From Thermodesulfatator atlanticus DSM 21156 (GTDB lineage: Bacteria > Desulfobacterota > Thermodesulfobacteria > Thermodesulfobacteriales > Thermodesulfatatoraceae), in the NCBI RefSeq assembly GCF_000421585.1, contig NZ_ATXH01000009.1:18229-82228 (forward strand): a stretch of 64,000 nucleotides of DNA. Direction: 5' to 3'. The notes below the pieces were generated by a model. That model saw only the letters and a list, made by a program, of their open reading frames with translations. It had not been told where the DNA came from and made no database searches. Shown one piece after another: positions 1 through 8,378 of the stretch. Position numbers and translations under genes: made by a program. How positions within the stretch are numbered: position 1 is the stretch's first letter; each line of letters opens with the position of its first letter.

Positions 1-218
1 AATTTGCCAAAACCCTTGCCCGGGTGCTTAAGCGTCCTGCTGTTATGTCGGTCCCCCCAAAGATGCTTGAGATGATTTTTGGAGAACTTGCAATGCTTCT
101 CACAGGAGGAGTTAAAGCTCGGCCTAAAAGGCTTCTTGATGCAGGATACAAATTTTCGTTTCCTGAACTTTACCCTGCTTTACAGGACCTTTTAAAGAAA
201 AAGCTTTTCAGGCGATAA
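1..218 (+). CDS. TIGR01777-type NAD-dependent epimerase, 3' end only
   Basis: The gene enters from the left edge, so only about 71 C-terminal residues are visible; the frame is open from base 3. The tail has the pattern of the DUF1731 domain that closes TIGR01777-family (YfcH-like) short-chain epimerases: RVLKRPAVMSVP, then GELAMLLTGG, then PKRLLDAGYKFSFP. These are predicted sugar-nucleotide epimerase-like oxidoreductases whose substrate is usually unknown. The Rossmann NAD-binding part lies outside the window. It ends 20 bp before the phosphofructokinase gene on the same strand, so co-transcription is likely. Confidence 0.75.
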   Translation, partial: FAKTLARVLKRPAVMSVPPKMLEMIFGELAMLLTGGVKARPKRLLDAGYKFSFPELYPALQDLLKKKLFRR

Positions 219-238
219 GAACTAAAGGGGGTAGAAAT

Positions 239-1576
239 ATGGAATGTCAATTTGAAATGTTAGAGGAAATGATAGAAGACGACACAGAGTTTACGATAGA
301 AACACTTGGGCCCTGTAAGGTTGACAATCCCCTTAAAAAAGAACCGATATGCTACGTCACAGATGATATGAAAGTGGCCCTCAAAATTTCAGAGGGCTAT
401 CTTAAAAAATGCCTGGAAGAGGGAAAACTTCCGCCAACAGTAGAGCTTGCCGGACCAAGGCCTAAAATCTATTTTGATCCCGCTAAAACCAGAGCCGCTA
501 TAGTAACCTGCGGAGGGCTTTGCCCAGGAATTAACGACGTAATTCGCTCTATTGTGTTGACCCTTTATTTTTCCTATGGCGTAAGACACATTTTCGGCAT
601 TCGTTATGGCTTACAGGGCTTTATCCCTAAATACGGCCACGATGTGATGTATCTTACCCCTGACGTAGTGTCCAACATCCACGAACTAGGCGGGACTATC
701 TTAGGCACTTCGCGGGGGCATCAGCCCATTGACGAGATTGTTGATGCCCTTGAGCGGCTAAACGTACAAATACTTTTCATGATTGGTGGAGACGGTACTT
801 TCAGGGCGGCAAGTCTCATCAAAGAAGAAATAGACCGGCGCGGTCTTAAAATAGCCGTAGTTGCTGTGCCCAAAACCATCGACAACGACATTTACCTCAC
901 GTCTAAAACATTTGGCTTTGATACTGCGGTAGAAATGGCCTGTCAGGCCATAAGATGTGCCCACACCGAGGCCATTGCCGTGCCAAACGGAGTAGGCCTT
1001 GTGAAAGTGATGGGACGCTATGCTGGATTTATTGCTGCTGCGGCTACCCTTGCGCGCAAAGAAGTTAATTTCTGTCTGATTCCAGAAGATGACTTTGACC
1101 TTGAGCCCCCAAACGGTCTTCTCTCCGCGCTAGAGGCGCGCCTTGAAGCCCGCAAACATGCGGTCATCGTGGTAGCTGAAGGTGCCGGGCAAAAATATGT
1201 CCGCCCTGATCCACCAGAATACGACGCCTCAGGCAATCTAAAGCTAGGGGATATAGGCAAATTCTTAAAAGATAAAATCAAAGAACACTTCACCCAAAAA
1301 GGTCAGGAGATTTATATCCGGTATATTGATCCCAGCTATATTGTCCGTAGTGTACCTGCCATTGTAGATGATCGTATTTATTGTGGCTTTTTGGGGCAAT
1401 ATGCCACCCATGCAGCCATGGCAGGGAAAACCGGTTTGATGGTAAGCTACTTAAACGACCGTTATATCCATGTTCCCCTTTCTGCTGCAGTTAAAAAACG
1501 CAAACAAGTAGACCTCAGAAGCCGTTTCTGGCAATCTGTGCTGGAGTCCACCGGACAACCACCTCTTAAAAACTAA
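239..1576 (+). CDS. 6-phosphofructokinase, probably ATP-dependent
   Basis: A 445-residue phosphofructokinase that would phosphorylate fructose 6-phosphate in glycolysis. The core begins near residue 90 with GGLCPGIND. GGDGT follows near 183-187, PKTIDND near 210-216, and GRYAGFIA a little later. A Gly at the position equivalent to E. coli residue 104 (GGDGT, not GGDDS) points to ATP as donor. The Lys in PKTIDND is a residue otherwise typical of pyrophosphate enzymes; this Gly/Lys combination is known from plant and trypanosomatid ATP-PFKs. An N-terminal extension of about 85 residues precedes the core. A GGGGGTAG-type ribosome site precedes the ATG. manC follows 19 bp downstream. The family is certain and the phosphoryl donor is inferred. 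Confidence 0.9.
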   Translation: MECQFEMLEEMIEDDTEFTIETLGPCKVDNPLKKEPICYVTDDMKVALKISEGYLKKCLEEGKLPPTVELAGPRPKIYFDPAKTRAAIVTCGGLCPGINDVIRSIVLTLYFSYGVRHIFGIRYGLQGFIPKYGHDVMYLTPDVVSNIHELGGTILGTSRGHQPIDEIVDALERLNVQILFMIGGDGTFRAASLIKEEIDRRGLKIAVVAVPKTIDNDIYLTSKTFGFDTAVEMACQAIRCAHTEAIAVPNGVGLVKVMGRYAGFIAAAATLARKEVNFCLIPEDDFDLEPPNGLLSALEARLEARKHAVIVVAEGAGQKYVRPDPPEYDASGNLKLGDIGKFLKDKIKEHFTQKGQEIYIRYIDPSYIVRSVPAIVDDRIYCGFLGQYATHAAMAGKTGLMVSYLNDRYIHVPLSAAVKKRKQVDLRSRFWQSVLESTGQPPLKN

Positions 1577-1595
1577 AAGAAAAGGCGGAGGAGAA

Positions 1596-2993
1596 ATGAA
1601 GGCTATTATCCTTGCTGGAGGATCAGGTACAAGGCTTTGGCCGCTTTCCCGTAAAGACTATCCCAAACAATTTCTCAAGCTAAATGGCGAACGCTCCCTT
1701 TTACGACAAACCTTTGACCGCTTGCTTACCTTTTTAAGACCAGAAGACATTCTTATCCTTACCTGTGAGGACTATAAATTTCACGTAAAAGAACACCTTT
1801 CAGACACAAACGGCTATCATCTCCTCTGTGAGCCTTTGGGGCGCAATACCGGCCCTGCGATTGCCTATGGTTTCAAATACGCCTGTGAAGTATTGGGGTT
1901 TGACCCGCAAGAGGCGTTTTTGATTTGCCCCTCTGACCACCTCATCGAACCAGTAGAGACTTTTGCAAGCACAGTTCAAGCCGCAGAAAAAATCGCCCAA
2001 GAAAACTACCTAGTTACTTTTGGCATCTCTCCAAAACGCCCAGAGACAGGTTATGGCTATATCAAGCAAGGGGAGCCGCTTTGCAAAAACAAAGAGTGTT
2101 TCGCTTATAAAGTAGCCCGTTTTACCGAAAAACCAGACCTAGAGACCGCAAAATCTTATCTTGCTGAAGGTGGTTATTACTGGAATGCCGGTATTTTTCT
2201 CTTCACCCCAGAAACCTTCGCAAAAGAACTTTCTAAATGCGCCCCTGATATTTACGGGCTTTACGAAAAAGGCTTTGCCGCCATGGGCAAAGAATTCGCC
2301 CAAATGCCGGATATCTCCATTGACTACGCGCTCATGGAAAAATCAACTCAGGTAGCGGTTGTTCCACTTGACGTTTACTGGAACGACATCGGCTCCTGGG
2401 ACGCCTTATTTGACGTGCTTCAAAAAGACGAACACGGAAACGCCAAAACAGGTCGCGTGATTAGCATTGAGACCCAAAATAGCATGATCCTTGGGCAAAA
2501 ACGCCTCATAGCTACCATTGGGATTGAAGACCATTTGGTTGTAGAAACCCCTGACGCCATTTTGATAGTGAAGCGGGGAGACGCCCAAAAGGTTAGCCAG
2601 CTTGTAAAAAGCTTACGAGAAGAAGGCTACCCTGAGGCTCTAGAACACGTTACCACCTATCGTCCCTGGGGAAGTTACACCGTTCTAGAAGCAGGACCGC
2701 GCTACAAAATAAAGCGTATTGTGGTCAAACCAGGCGAACGCCTAAGTCTTCAGATGCATTATCACCGCTCTGAACACTGGGTAGTGGTGAGAGGTACGGC
2801 TAAAGTTCAAATAGGCGATGAAGAAATGTTTTTGCACGAAAACGAATCGATATTCGTGCCCAAATCCACCAAACATCGCCTGGAAAACCCGGGAAAAATC
2901 CCTTTGGAAATTATCGAAGTCCAGAACGGAGAATACCTTGGCGAAGATGATATCGTAAGATTCGACGACATTTACGGACGCTCTAAAAAGTAA
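1596..2993 (+). CDS. manC: Mannose-1-phosphate guanylyltransferase / mannose-6-phosphate isomerase
   Basis: A bifunctional type II enzyme of 465 residues (usual family length). It would make GDP-mannose from mannose 1-phosphate and interconvert mannose and fructose 6-phosphates. The N-terminal nucleotidyltransferase domain opens with GGSGTRLWPLSRKDYPKQF (residues 8-26) and contains FTEKP further on. A C-terminal cupin (about 345-455) carries the metal-binding pattern around HYHRSEHWVVV near residue 388. AGGAG lies just before the ATG. The phosphomannomutase at 59203-60567 would supply its substrate, so both halves of a GDP-mannose route are in the window, although not adjacent. Confidence 0.93.
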   Translation: MKAIILAGGSGTRLWPLSRKDYPKQFLKLNGERSLLRQTFDRLLTFLRPEDILILTCEDYKFHVKEHLSDTNGYHLLCEPLGRNTGPAIAYGFKYACEVLGFDPQEAFLICPSDHLIEPVETFASTVQAAEKIAQENYLVTFGISPKRPETGYGYIKQGEPLCKNKECFAYKVARFTEKPDLETAKSYLAEGGYYWNAGIFLFTPETFAKELSKCAPDIYGLYEKGFAAMGKEFAQMPDISIDYALMEKSTQVAVVPLDVYWNDIGSWDALFDVLQKDEHGNAKTGRVISIETQNSMILGQKRLIATIGIEDHLVVETPDAILIVKRGDAQKVSQLVKSLREEGYPEALEHVTTYRPWGSYTVLEAGPRYKIKRIVVKPGERLSLQMHYHRSEHWVVVRGTAKVQIGDEEMFLHENESIFVPKSTKHRLENPGKIPLEIIEVQNGEYLGEDDIVRFDDIYGRSKK

Positions 2994-3045
2994 AAACACT
3001 TTATCGCCAGTTTCTTTTCCTAATAGTTTGGTATAGAATAAATGT

Positions 3046-4086
3046 ATGACCATAACGGAATTTGTGGCAACTTTTGCCACTAATTTTTTCCATATCCTGG
3101 CAAGTATTGCCCCTTATTTTCTGGTTGGGCTTTTAATAGCAGGTCTTATAAAGGCGCTCATTCCTCAGGAAAAACTGGCCACCCATCTGGGGGCAAGCAA
3201 AGTCTCAGCCATCTTTAAGGCTGCTGCCTTAGGGGTTCCCCTTCCTCTGTGTTCGTGTAGTGTTTTGCCCGTGGCACTTTCATTAGCACGTCACGGTGCC
3301 GGGCTTCCGGCCACGGTGGCCTTTTTGGTAGCCACCCCACAAACGAGCATTGACGCCCTTTTTATTACTTTTGGGCTTTTTGGCTTGCCCTTTGCCGTAA
3401 GCTACGCCCTTGCGGCCTTAACCGCAGGCATTGCCGCGGGATTCATTAGCTTTTTGGTGATAAGAGACAAAAAGATTTCATTGGTCCCTGAAGACTTATC
3501 TCCTTGTTGCGCCCAAAATCGTTCAAGTCCTCTAAGAGAAGCCCTTCATTACAGTTTTGGGGACCTGATGGCAGAGCTTGCCAGACCGCTGGCCATAGGC
3601 CTTATTCTGGCAGCGCTTTTGGTTACCATTCTGCCTCCAGGGTACCTTGGGCAAAAAGTTAGCCCTGGATTTTGGCAATACCTGGCGATGCTGCTTACCG
3701 GTGTCCCCCTTTACATGTGTTCTACGGGTTCTCTGCCTTTGGCCTATTCTTTTTATTTGCAAGGATTTTCGCCAGGAAGTCTCCTGGTTTTTCTAATGAG
3801 CGGGCCAGCAACCAATGTCGCTTCCTTGGTTATCATTCGAAAGATTTTCGGCACAAAGACCTTTGCTGTTTACGCCTTATCTCTTATTGGGTTTTCTATC
3901 ATCGCAGGCATAATACTTGATTTTTTGTGGCAAGAGGGAAGCTTTGTCTTCAAGCCTCCGGTGGATAGGGGCGCACATTTATCAGTTTTAAACGTCCTGG
4001 CAGCAGCTGTTTTGGGAACGCTAATTATCATGCATTTGCTGAAGTCTTATTTCAGGCGCGCCAAAACCTGTACGTGTAAAAGCTAG
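3046..4086 (+). CDS. DUF318/YraQ-type permease, SO_0444-like metal efflux
   Basis: A 346-residue, very hydrophobic inner-membrane protein with about eight to ten predicted segments in two related halves. Each half carries a Cys-containing signature: PLCSCSVLP near residue 66 and MCSTGSLPLA near residue 223. Each is followed by a TPQTS or GPATN loop. These motifs match the UPF0718/ArsP superfamily, and most closely the SO_0444-type permeases proposed to export Cu/Zn. The C-terminus ends in a Cys-rich CTCKS tail that might bind metal. No metal-responsive regulator is adjacent. No clear ribosome site precedes the ATG. The gene converges on the RNA ligase gene with a 4-bp overlap. Confidence 0.8.
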   Translation: MTITEFVATFATNFFHILASIAPYFLVGLLIAGLIKALIPQEKLATHLGASKVSAIFKAAALGVPLPLCSCSVLPVALSLARHGAGLPATVAFLVATPQTSIDALFITFGLFGLPFAVSYALAALTAGIAAGFISFLVIRDKKISLVPEDLSPCCAQNRSSPLREALHYSFGDLMAELARPLAIGLILAALLVTILPPGYLGQKVSPGFWQYLAMLLTGVPLYMCSTGSLPLAYSFYLQGFSPGSLLVFLMSGPATNVASLVIIRKIFGTKTFAVYALSLIGFSIIAGIILDFLWQEGSFVFKPPVDRGAHLSVLNVLAAAVLGTLIIMHLLKSYFRRAKTCTCKS

Positions 4087-5255
4087 TCTATCTGAGCAAG
4101 GCCTTGGAGTTTCCCCGCCCAAAAAGAAGTTGCTCTGGGGTAAATCTTTGCAAATTCAACATGCAAATAGCCATCTTTCCATTCTTCCCTGCGAATTTCT
4201 ATACGCACCTGGGCGGTACGGAAATGGGCCAAAAGGGCATGTAGGGCTTCTTTATGTTTGAGCCTGACCCTGAAGACTTCTTCTACCGGCTCACCCTGCG
4301 ATACACCATCAAGGAGCTTTTTTATTTCGCCAAAAAGGGCACTTCCAAGCTCTTTGGAAAAGGCTTCGTCAAAGGGCTGGCCAAGCTCCCAACGAGTAAT
4401 GGCTATACGCACCAGCCGATGCACAATGTAGCTGGCATCAAGCTCACCAATGTAAGGAAAGGCCACGCGCAGGTCGGACACATTTGACGCTGAAGTAACG
4501 TATTTGATAACCCGGCCGTAGCGCAAAGACGCAGGCTTAATAACTATCCCTTCCCTTCCTTCTTCATCGTAGTGCAAAATGAGTTTTTTAAGGGAAGAAA
4601 TATCATCAGGTTGATAGGGCCCGTTAATCTCTGGTGTTCTGAATTCATAAGCTTGCAAAAGCTTATACTTTTCTTCAGGAGGCAAAAAAGTCTCTTTTTC
4701 AAGGTCAAACAAATCAAACACAAAGAATAAAACGTCTTCTTTTACGTAAGGCGGCCATTCTGAGACAAAAGGATTTTCCGGGCCTGCTACCTCACAACAC
4801 ACCACCAGCTGCGGATACTTTTCAAAAAATTCCGGAAGCCTTGGCAAAAAATCCAGATAGCGATCCGTAGCAAATGGGCATACGTAGCCCCTTCGGGTAA
4901 AGGCCTTTATCTCGCCAAATACTTTGGCCAACCTGACGTTATAGCCTTCGATTTTTTCTTCCGCATAAAAGGGCCCACGTAGGTAGCGGGGAATGCCTGT
5001 TTCAAGTACAAATACCCTGGGGATACTAGGAAAGCCCGGCATAAAAAAGTGTGGCCCTACTACTGTGCCAGCGAGAAAACCGCGGAACTCACGCTTGAAA
5101 CGAAACGCGGGTTTTTTAAGACCCTCTATGAAAAGGAGCTTTCCCTGCTCGTGGGCCTTTGCCAAGTCTTCAAAGGGAACTTTGCGCAACCTGCGATTGG
5201 CCTTATAAACTTCTTCAAGTAGCTTTTTTTGCCTTTCCAGCTCTTCAACCAGCAT
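4083..5255 (-). CDS. ATP-dependent RNA ligase, Pab1020 (Rnl3) family
   Basis: A 390-residue protein matching the archaeal Pab1020/MthRnl RNA ligases (TIGR01209) in length and motifs. Motif I is KIEGYN with the predicted adenylated lysine at residue 101. Motif III-like VFDLFDLE and motif IV EGIVIKPAS follow, then a C-terminal dimerisation-type helical region. Characterised relatives join or circularise RNA with 5'-phosphate and 3'-hydroxyl ends. The family is mainly archaeal, with scattered bacterial members, mostly thermophiles. No clear Shine-Dalgarno sequence precedes the ATG. RtcA, another RNA-end enzyme, lies 1.1 kb upstream on the same strand but is separated by decayed mobile DNA. Confidence 0.88.
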   Translation of the reverse strand: MLVEELERQKKLLEEVYKANRRLRKVPFEDLAKAHEQGKLLFIEGLKKPAFRFKREFRGFLAGTVVGPHFFMPGFPSIPRVFVLETGIPRYLRGPFYAEEKIEGYNVRLAKVFGEIKAFTRRGYVCPFATDRYLDFLPRLPEFFEKYPQLVVCCEVAGPENPFVSEWPPYVKEDVLFFVFDLFDLEKETFLPPEEKYKLLQAYEFRTPEINGPYQPDDISSLKKLILHYDEEGREGIVIKPASLRYGRVIKYVTSASNVSDLRVAFPYIGELDASYIVHRLVRIAITRWELGQPFDEAFSKELGSALFGEIKKLLDGVSQGEPVEEVFRVRLKHKEALHALLAHFRTAQVRIEIRREEWKDGYLHVEFAKIYPRATSFWAGKLQGLAQID

Positions 5256-5359
5256 AATTCATTTTAACCCGTGTTTTAATTTTTATTCTACTTATTTGTG
5301 AATCAGGTTAAAGGATACCCTCTGTCCATCTTATATATCAATTTATTTGGCTGTTCTTA

Positions 5360-5454
5360 AGGTCTGGGATCCGTTCCCATTTGTCGAAACGAAAAATAGG
5401 AATGATTCTTCTTGTCTTAACAAGACTGATCTCGGTTATTTTTGCAAAGGTGTC
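5360..5454 (-). repeat. Degenerate MITE-like copy (copy A)
   Basis: Read on the minus strand, this begins with a mutated end (GACACCTTTGCAAAAA), runs through GAGATCAGTCTTG and reaches the inner hairpin arms, with ATTTTTCG and GGGAACGGATCC still readable. The opposite terminal repeat is lost. The intact end lies 4 bp beyond the stop of a truncated HEPN fragment, which suggests the element landed in that gene. No target duplication is visible. Confidence 0.6.
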
Positions 5455-5457
5455 GAT

Positions 5458-5529
5458 TTATTGAGAATCTTCTATAAGAAATTCGCACTCTTGCAAAATA
5501 TGTCTGAGATATGGTTCTACTTTTTTCAC
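5458..5529 (-). pseudogene. Truncated HEPN (DUF86) toxin fragment
   Basis: A GTG overlapping the stop codon of the MNT gene (GTGA) opens a 23-codon frame reading KKVEPYLRHILQECEFLI then EDSQ and a stop. This matches the first helix of HEPN/DUF86 proteins, which are RNases or toxins encoded directly after MNT nucleotidyltransferases. The reading frame ends 4 bp before the degenerate MITE-like copy, and no remaining HEPN sequence (RX4-6H motif) is visible beyond it. The partner gene therefore appears to be destroyed. Confidence 0.6.
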
Positions 5530-5831
5530 GTTACCACCTCAACTTTTCTTATGTGGGGTTTTATGAAGGGACTTATGCTTTTTTCTGTTAAAAGGTCAAC
5601 CTTTACGCCAAGAAGTTCACTCAGTTCTTCCTCAATTTTTACAAGCTCAATAAGAGTAGGTGTTTCATAAAATTGCACAACTAGATCCAGATCACTTTTT
5701 TCTGTTTGTTTGCCTTCAACATAAGAACCAAAAATTTTCAATTTCTTTATGCGATATCTATTTTTCAATTCTTTTTTATGCTGTGAAAGGATTTGAATGA
5801 GTTCATTTAGTGTTTTTGAATTTTTTTTCAT
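5526..5831 (-). CDS. MNT-domain nucleotidyltransferase (antitoxin-type)
   Basis: A 101-residue minimal nucleotidyltransferase. The motif GSYVEGKQTEKSDLDLVV (about residues 35-52) gives the GS-X10-DXD signature that binds NTP and metal. MNT proteins usually pair with HEPN toxins, which they neutralise by AMPylation or adenylylation. Here only the first 23 codons of the HEPN partner remain, starting at the overlapping GTG at 5529. The gene is AT-rich compared with its neighbours, consistent with acquisition. The antitoxin is intact and the toxin is broken, so any remaining function is uncertain. Confidence 0.8.
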   Translation of the reverse strand: MKKNSKTLNELIQILSQHKKELKNRYRIKKLKIFGSYVEGKQTEKSDLDLVVQFYETPTLIELVKIEEELSELLGVKVDLLTEKSISPFIKPHIRKVEVVT

Positions 5832-5904
5832 CTTATCCTCATCTTCTCATTTTTTGGGCCGGTATAATAAAGCTATTTTATTATTGTCGGGGTTATGAAA
5901 TTTT

Positions 5905-6216
5905 ACCGAGGTGTGCATGAGGCGCCAAATTTTACGGGTAAGTGGATCGCGGCCCTGGTGTGCGGGAATAGCAGTCCAGGTGCCAATGCAGGGGATTTTC
6001 GGCGATTTATTAGCGGATGATGTTCAATGTGCATTCTTTGGGGACAGTTTGTTCCCAATAATTGCGTTGCCATACCTGTGCGTCCGGTCTTTCCCATAGG
6101 TCGCTGATGTGGCGGGTGACAGCGGATTTGAATGAACCCTAGCACGGCCCCTAACGACCCAATGCGGCGCCACGCAGGACATTTTTTGGTAGGGGCAACG
6201 CATGCGTCGCCCCTAC
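5905..6216 (-). pseudogene. Decayed REP-associated Y1 transposase (RAYT)
   Basis: The minus strand carries a broken reading frame with the hallmark C-terminal half of RAYT transposases. It reads SFKSAVTRHISD, then VWQRNYWEQTV, then a T-L-N-I-I-R segment, two consecutive stops, and IAENPLHWHLD. RAYTs normally read GSFKSAVTR...WQRNYYEH...IREYI.NNP..W..D. A frameshift near 6135, an in-frame TAG and the double stop make it nonfunctional, and the catalytic HUH and Tyr region is absent. A near-perfect palindrome at its 5' side fits the REP-type targets these enzymes act on. Confidence 0.7.
6189..6216. repeat. REP-like palindrome beside the RAYT remnant
   Basis: A 28-bp near-perfect palindrome with GTAGGGGC and GCCCCTAC as outer arms and ACGCATGCGT in the middle; only one base pair is mismatched. 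Such GC-rich dyads next to RAYT genes are typical of REP/BIME elements. Only one copy was noticed in this window. Confidence 0.55.
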
Positions 6217-6381
6217 ATGGTTTACAATTCAAATAATACCACGTACATGGCTAGACATCAGCACGGATGCGTCCAATCCCACACGGGAGAAGTGGTCTGT
6301 GGTTTCCCCAAGATGCCTGGCATGATTTCCATTAACTTAATTTCCCCTTTCTGAGGTGTCCGGATTTTTAGGTGGCCGTAA

Positions 6382-7431
6382 TTAAACCGTTCCCAAAAAA
6401 GAAACAATCCCTGGGGTATCAAGGTCTCCCCTTACTTCTGGAGAAAAGTCAGGGATAAAATGTTTGATCACCCACAAGTTTGTAAAAAAATGTCTGGTTA
6501 ATCTTGAAGTATCAAAGCAAAAAGGCATCCTGGTGATAGCAAGGGGCAAAAGGAGCTGGTCTGCCAGGTAGGGGTCAACTGCTTTTTGCGTCTTATAAAA
6601 CTCGAAAAAAGCAAAAACTGCCTCTTCGGCCACTTTTTCCGCAGGCTTTCCCTTTTTACCTAGGGAAAAAAATCCTGCCCGCTTTGCCCCTTCAGAAATG
6701 GCCACAAAAACAACTGTCCCCGGGCTCTTGGCCCAGGCTTTTTCAAGTTTTACTTCGGGCTCAAATCCCTTTTCGGCTAATATTTCCGAGGCTGCCTTAG
6801 CCTGTCTCGTGCGAATATGGGAAGGCAAATCTTCGGTTACCACAGAAAGAACTTTTACTTTTTTCGTTTTATACGGGCCGCATAATTCAAAAGGTTCGCT
6901 GATTTCTTTTTGAGGGGCAATTTTTACGCTTACTTCTCCGCCTCCTGCAGGGTAAAAACCATATCTTCTCAGCTCAAAGGCAAAAGAAAATCCAAGCTGT
7001 TCAAGAATGGGAGCATAGACTTCTGCAAGATAGTGATAACAAGGGGCGTAAGGCACATGGGTGCCACCTTTTAAAAGGAGCTTAGAGGCCCCGGCACACG
7101 CCAGCGCAAGGCCTACGGTTTGAAAGACCAATGCCGTGGCCCCGGCTGTCCCAATATCAAAATGATAGGAACCAGGTTTTACCTTTTTCGGATGAAAGGA
7201 AAGATAAAGAGAACCTACCCGTGCGCCTTCTACTTCTGCGCCTGAGATTTTCTGGGCAGCCTTAACGCAGGTAAGGTGTTGAGGGCGAAGGCCTGGTTTT
7301 GGTCTTTTGGCGCGGATATTAACCAGCTCAAAAGACTTTTGAGTAAGCATAGAAAGCGTAAGCGCGGTACGGAGGATCTGGCCCCCACCTTCACCATATG
7401 AGCCGTCTATTCTTATCATCTCCTGAAACAC
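6382..7431 (-). CDS. rtcA: RNA 3'-terminal phosphate cyclase
   Basis: RtcA uses ATP to convert RNA 3'-phosphates to 2',3'-cyclic phosphates. The N-terminus has the family signature RIDGSYGEGGGQ; ADQLLLPLA lies near the C-terminus. A His in LTRHFFTN (about residue 314) matches E. coli His309, the adenylated nucleophile. A GTG at 7431 and an ATG at 7419 are both possible starts. The ATG gives the canonical MIRIDG terminus and forms an ATGA overlap with the dppF stop, but its GGAG is directly adjacent. The gene is translationally coupled to a peptide-transporter ATPase rather than to rtcB or rtcR, an unusual setting. Confidence 0.9.
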   Translation of the reverse strand: MFQEMIRIDGSYGEGGGQILRTALTLSMLTQKSFELVNIRAKRPKPGLRPQHLTCVKAAQKISGAEVEGARVGSLYLSFHPKKVKPGSYHFDIGTAGATALVFQTVGLALACAGASKLLLKGGTHVPYAPCYHYLAEVYAPILEQLGFSFAFELRRYGFYPAGGGEVSVKIAPQKEISEPFELCGPYKTKKVKVLSVVTEDLPSHIRTRQAKAASEILAEKGFEPEVKLEKAWAKSPGTVVFVAISEGAKRAGFFSLGKKGKPAEKVAEEAVFAFFEFYKTQKAVDPYLADQLLLPLAITRMPFCFDTSRLTRHFFTNLWVIKHFIPDFSPEVRGDLDTPGIVSFLGTV

Positions 7432-8378
7432 GCTATTAGGTGCCCTTGCGAAACTTCTCTTAATGCTGGGGTCTCTTCTTTACAGGAAGATAATGCTTCC
7501 TGACAACGATGGAAGAACGGACAGCCCTTTTCTACTTTGGTGGGATCAAGGGGCTCCCCTTGAATAAGACGTCTTTGCTTACGAAGCGTAGGATCAGGCT
7601 CAGGCACCGCTTCAAGTAGCATTTCAGTATAAGGATGATGCGGAAGGGCATAAAAATTCGTAACCGGTGAGACTTCTACCACCCGGCCAAGATACATAAC
7701 CGCCACCCGATGACTTAAGAAAAGCACCAGGGGAAGATCATGAGAGATAAAAAAGTAAGTAAGGCACCTTTCTTGTTTTAGTTTTAAGAGCAACTCGAGC
7801 ATTTGTGCCTGTACAGAAACATCAAGGGCAGAGGTGGGTTCATCAAGAATCAAAAGTTCAGGCGAAAGGATAAGGGCCCTTGCAAGGGCTATGCGCTGAC
7901 GCTGACCGCCGCTAAACTGATGGGGATAACGTTTCATGTCTTCCTCGCTAAGCCTTACCAGCGCAAGCATCTGAGCAACCCTTTCTCGAAGGGCTTTTTT
8001 CTCAGTGCAAAGTTTGTGGATGACCAAAGGCTCTGCAAGCAGATCAAAAATCTTTTTACGGGGGTTTAGCGAAGAATAAGGATCCTGAAAGACAATCTGG
8101 ACCTTGCGCCTTATCTGGCGGCGCTCTTTTTCTGAAAGAGAAGAAAGGATTTTCCCCTCAAAAAGGACCTCGCCTTTTTCCGGAAGTTCAAGCCCCAAAG
8201 CAAGCCTTGCCAGGGTGCTTTTGCCACAGCCAGACTCTCCAAGCACCCCTAAGATTTCTTCGCGCCCTACCGCAAGGTTCACCTCTCGCACCGCATAAAA
8301 GGCCCTTTTCGGTGCGAAAAAGCCCCGCCTTAAATGATAAATCTTCGAGACGTTTCTAAACGTAAGGATCTCAGACAT
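7416..8378 (-). CDS. dppF: Peptide ABC transporter ATPase, DppF/OppF type
   Basis: A 320-residue ATPase of an oligo- or dipeptide (possibly nickel) importer. It has Walker [10 protein letters not shown], signature SGGQRQR, Walker B LLILDEP and the H-loop ISHDLPLV. The family's C-terminal oligopeptide/dipeptide domain has a Cys cluster (CPFFHRC), which in homologues holds an iron-sulfur or metal site. It overlaps dppD by 8 bp and rtcA by up to 16 bp, so the three form one operon. Permease and substrate-binding genes are not in the window. The substrate cannot be told from the ATPases alone. Confidence 0.88.
   Translation of the reverse strand: MSEILTFRNVSKIYHLRRGFFAPKRAFYAVREVNLAVGREEILGVLGESGCGKSTLARLALGLELPEKGEVLFEGKILSSLSEKERRQIRRKVQIVFQDPYSSLNPRKKIFDLLAEPLVIHKLCTEKKALRERVAQMLALVRLSEEDMKRYPHQFSGGQRQRIALARALILSPELLILDEPTSALDVSVQAQMLELLLKLKQERCLTYFFISHDLPLVLFLSHRVAVMYLGRVVEVSPVTNFYALPHHPYTEMLLEAVPEPDPTLRKQRRLIQGEPLDPTKVEKGCPFFHRCQEALSSCKEETPALREVSQGHLIACFRR

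Noticed and set aside
5347..5670. Plus-strand open frame of 107 codons across the MITE copy and MNT gene
   Set aside because: Antisense to the MNT motif region and made partly of repeat DNA; no ribosome site.
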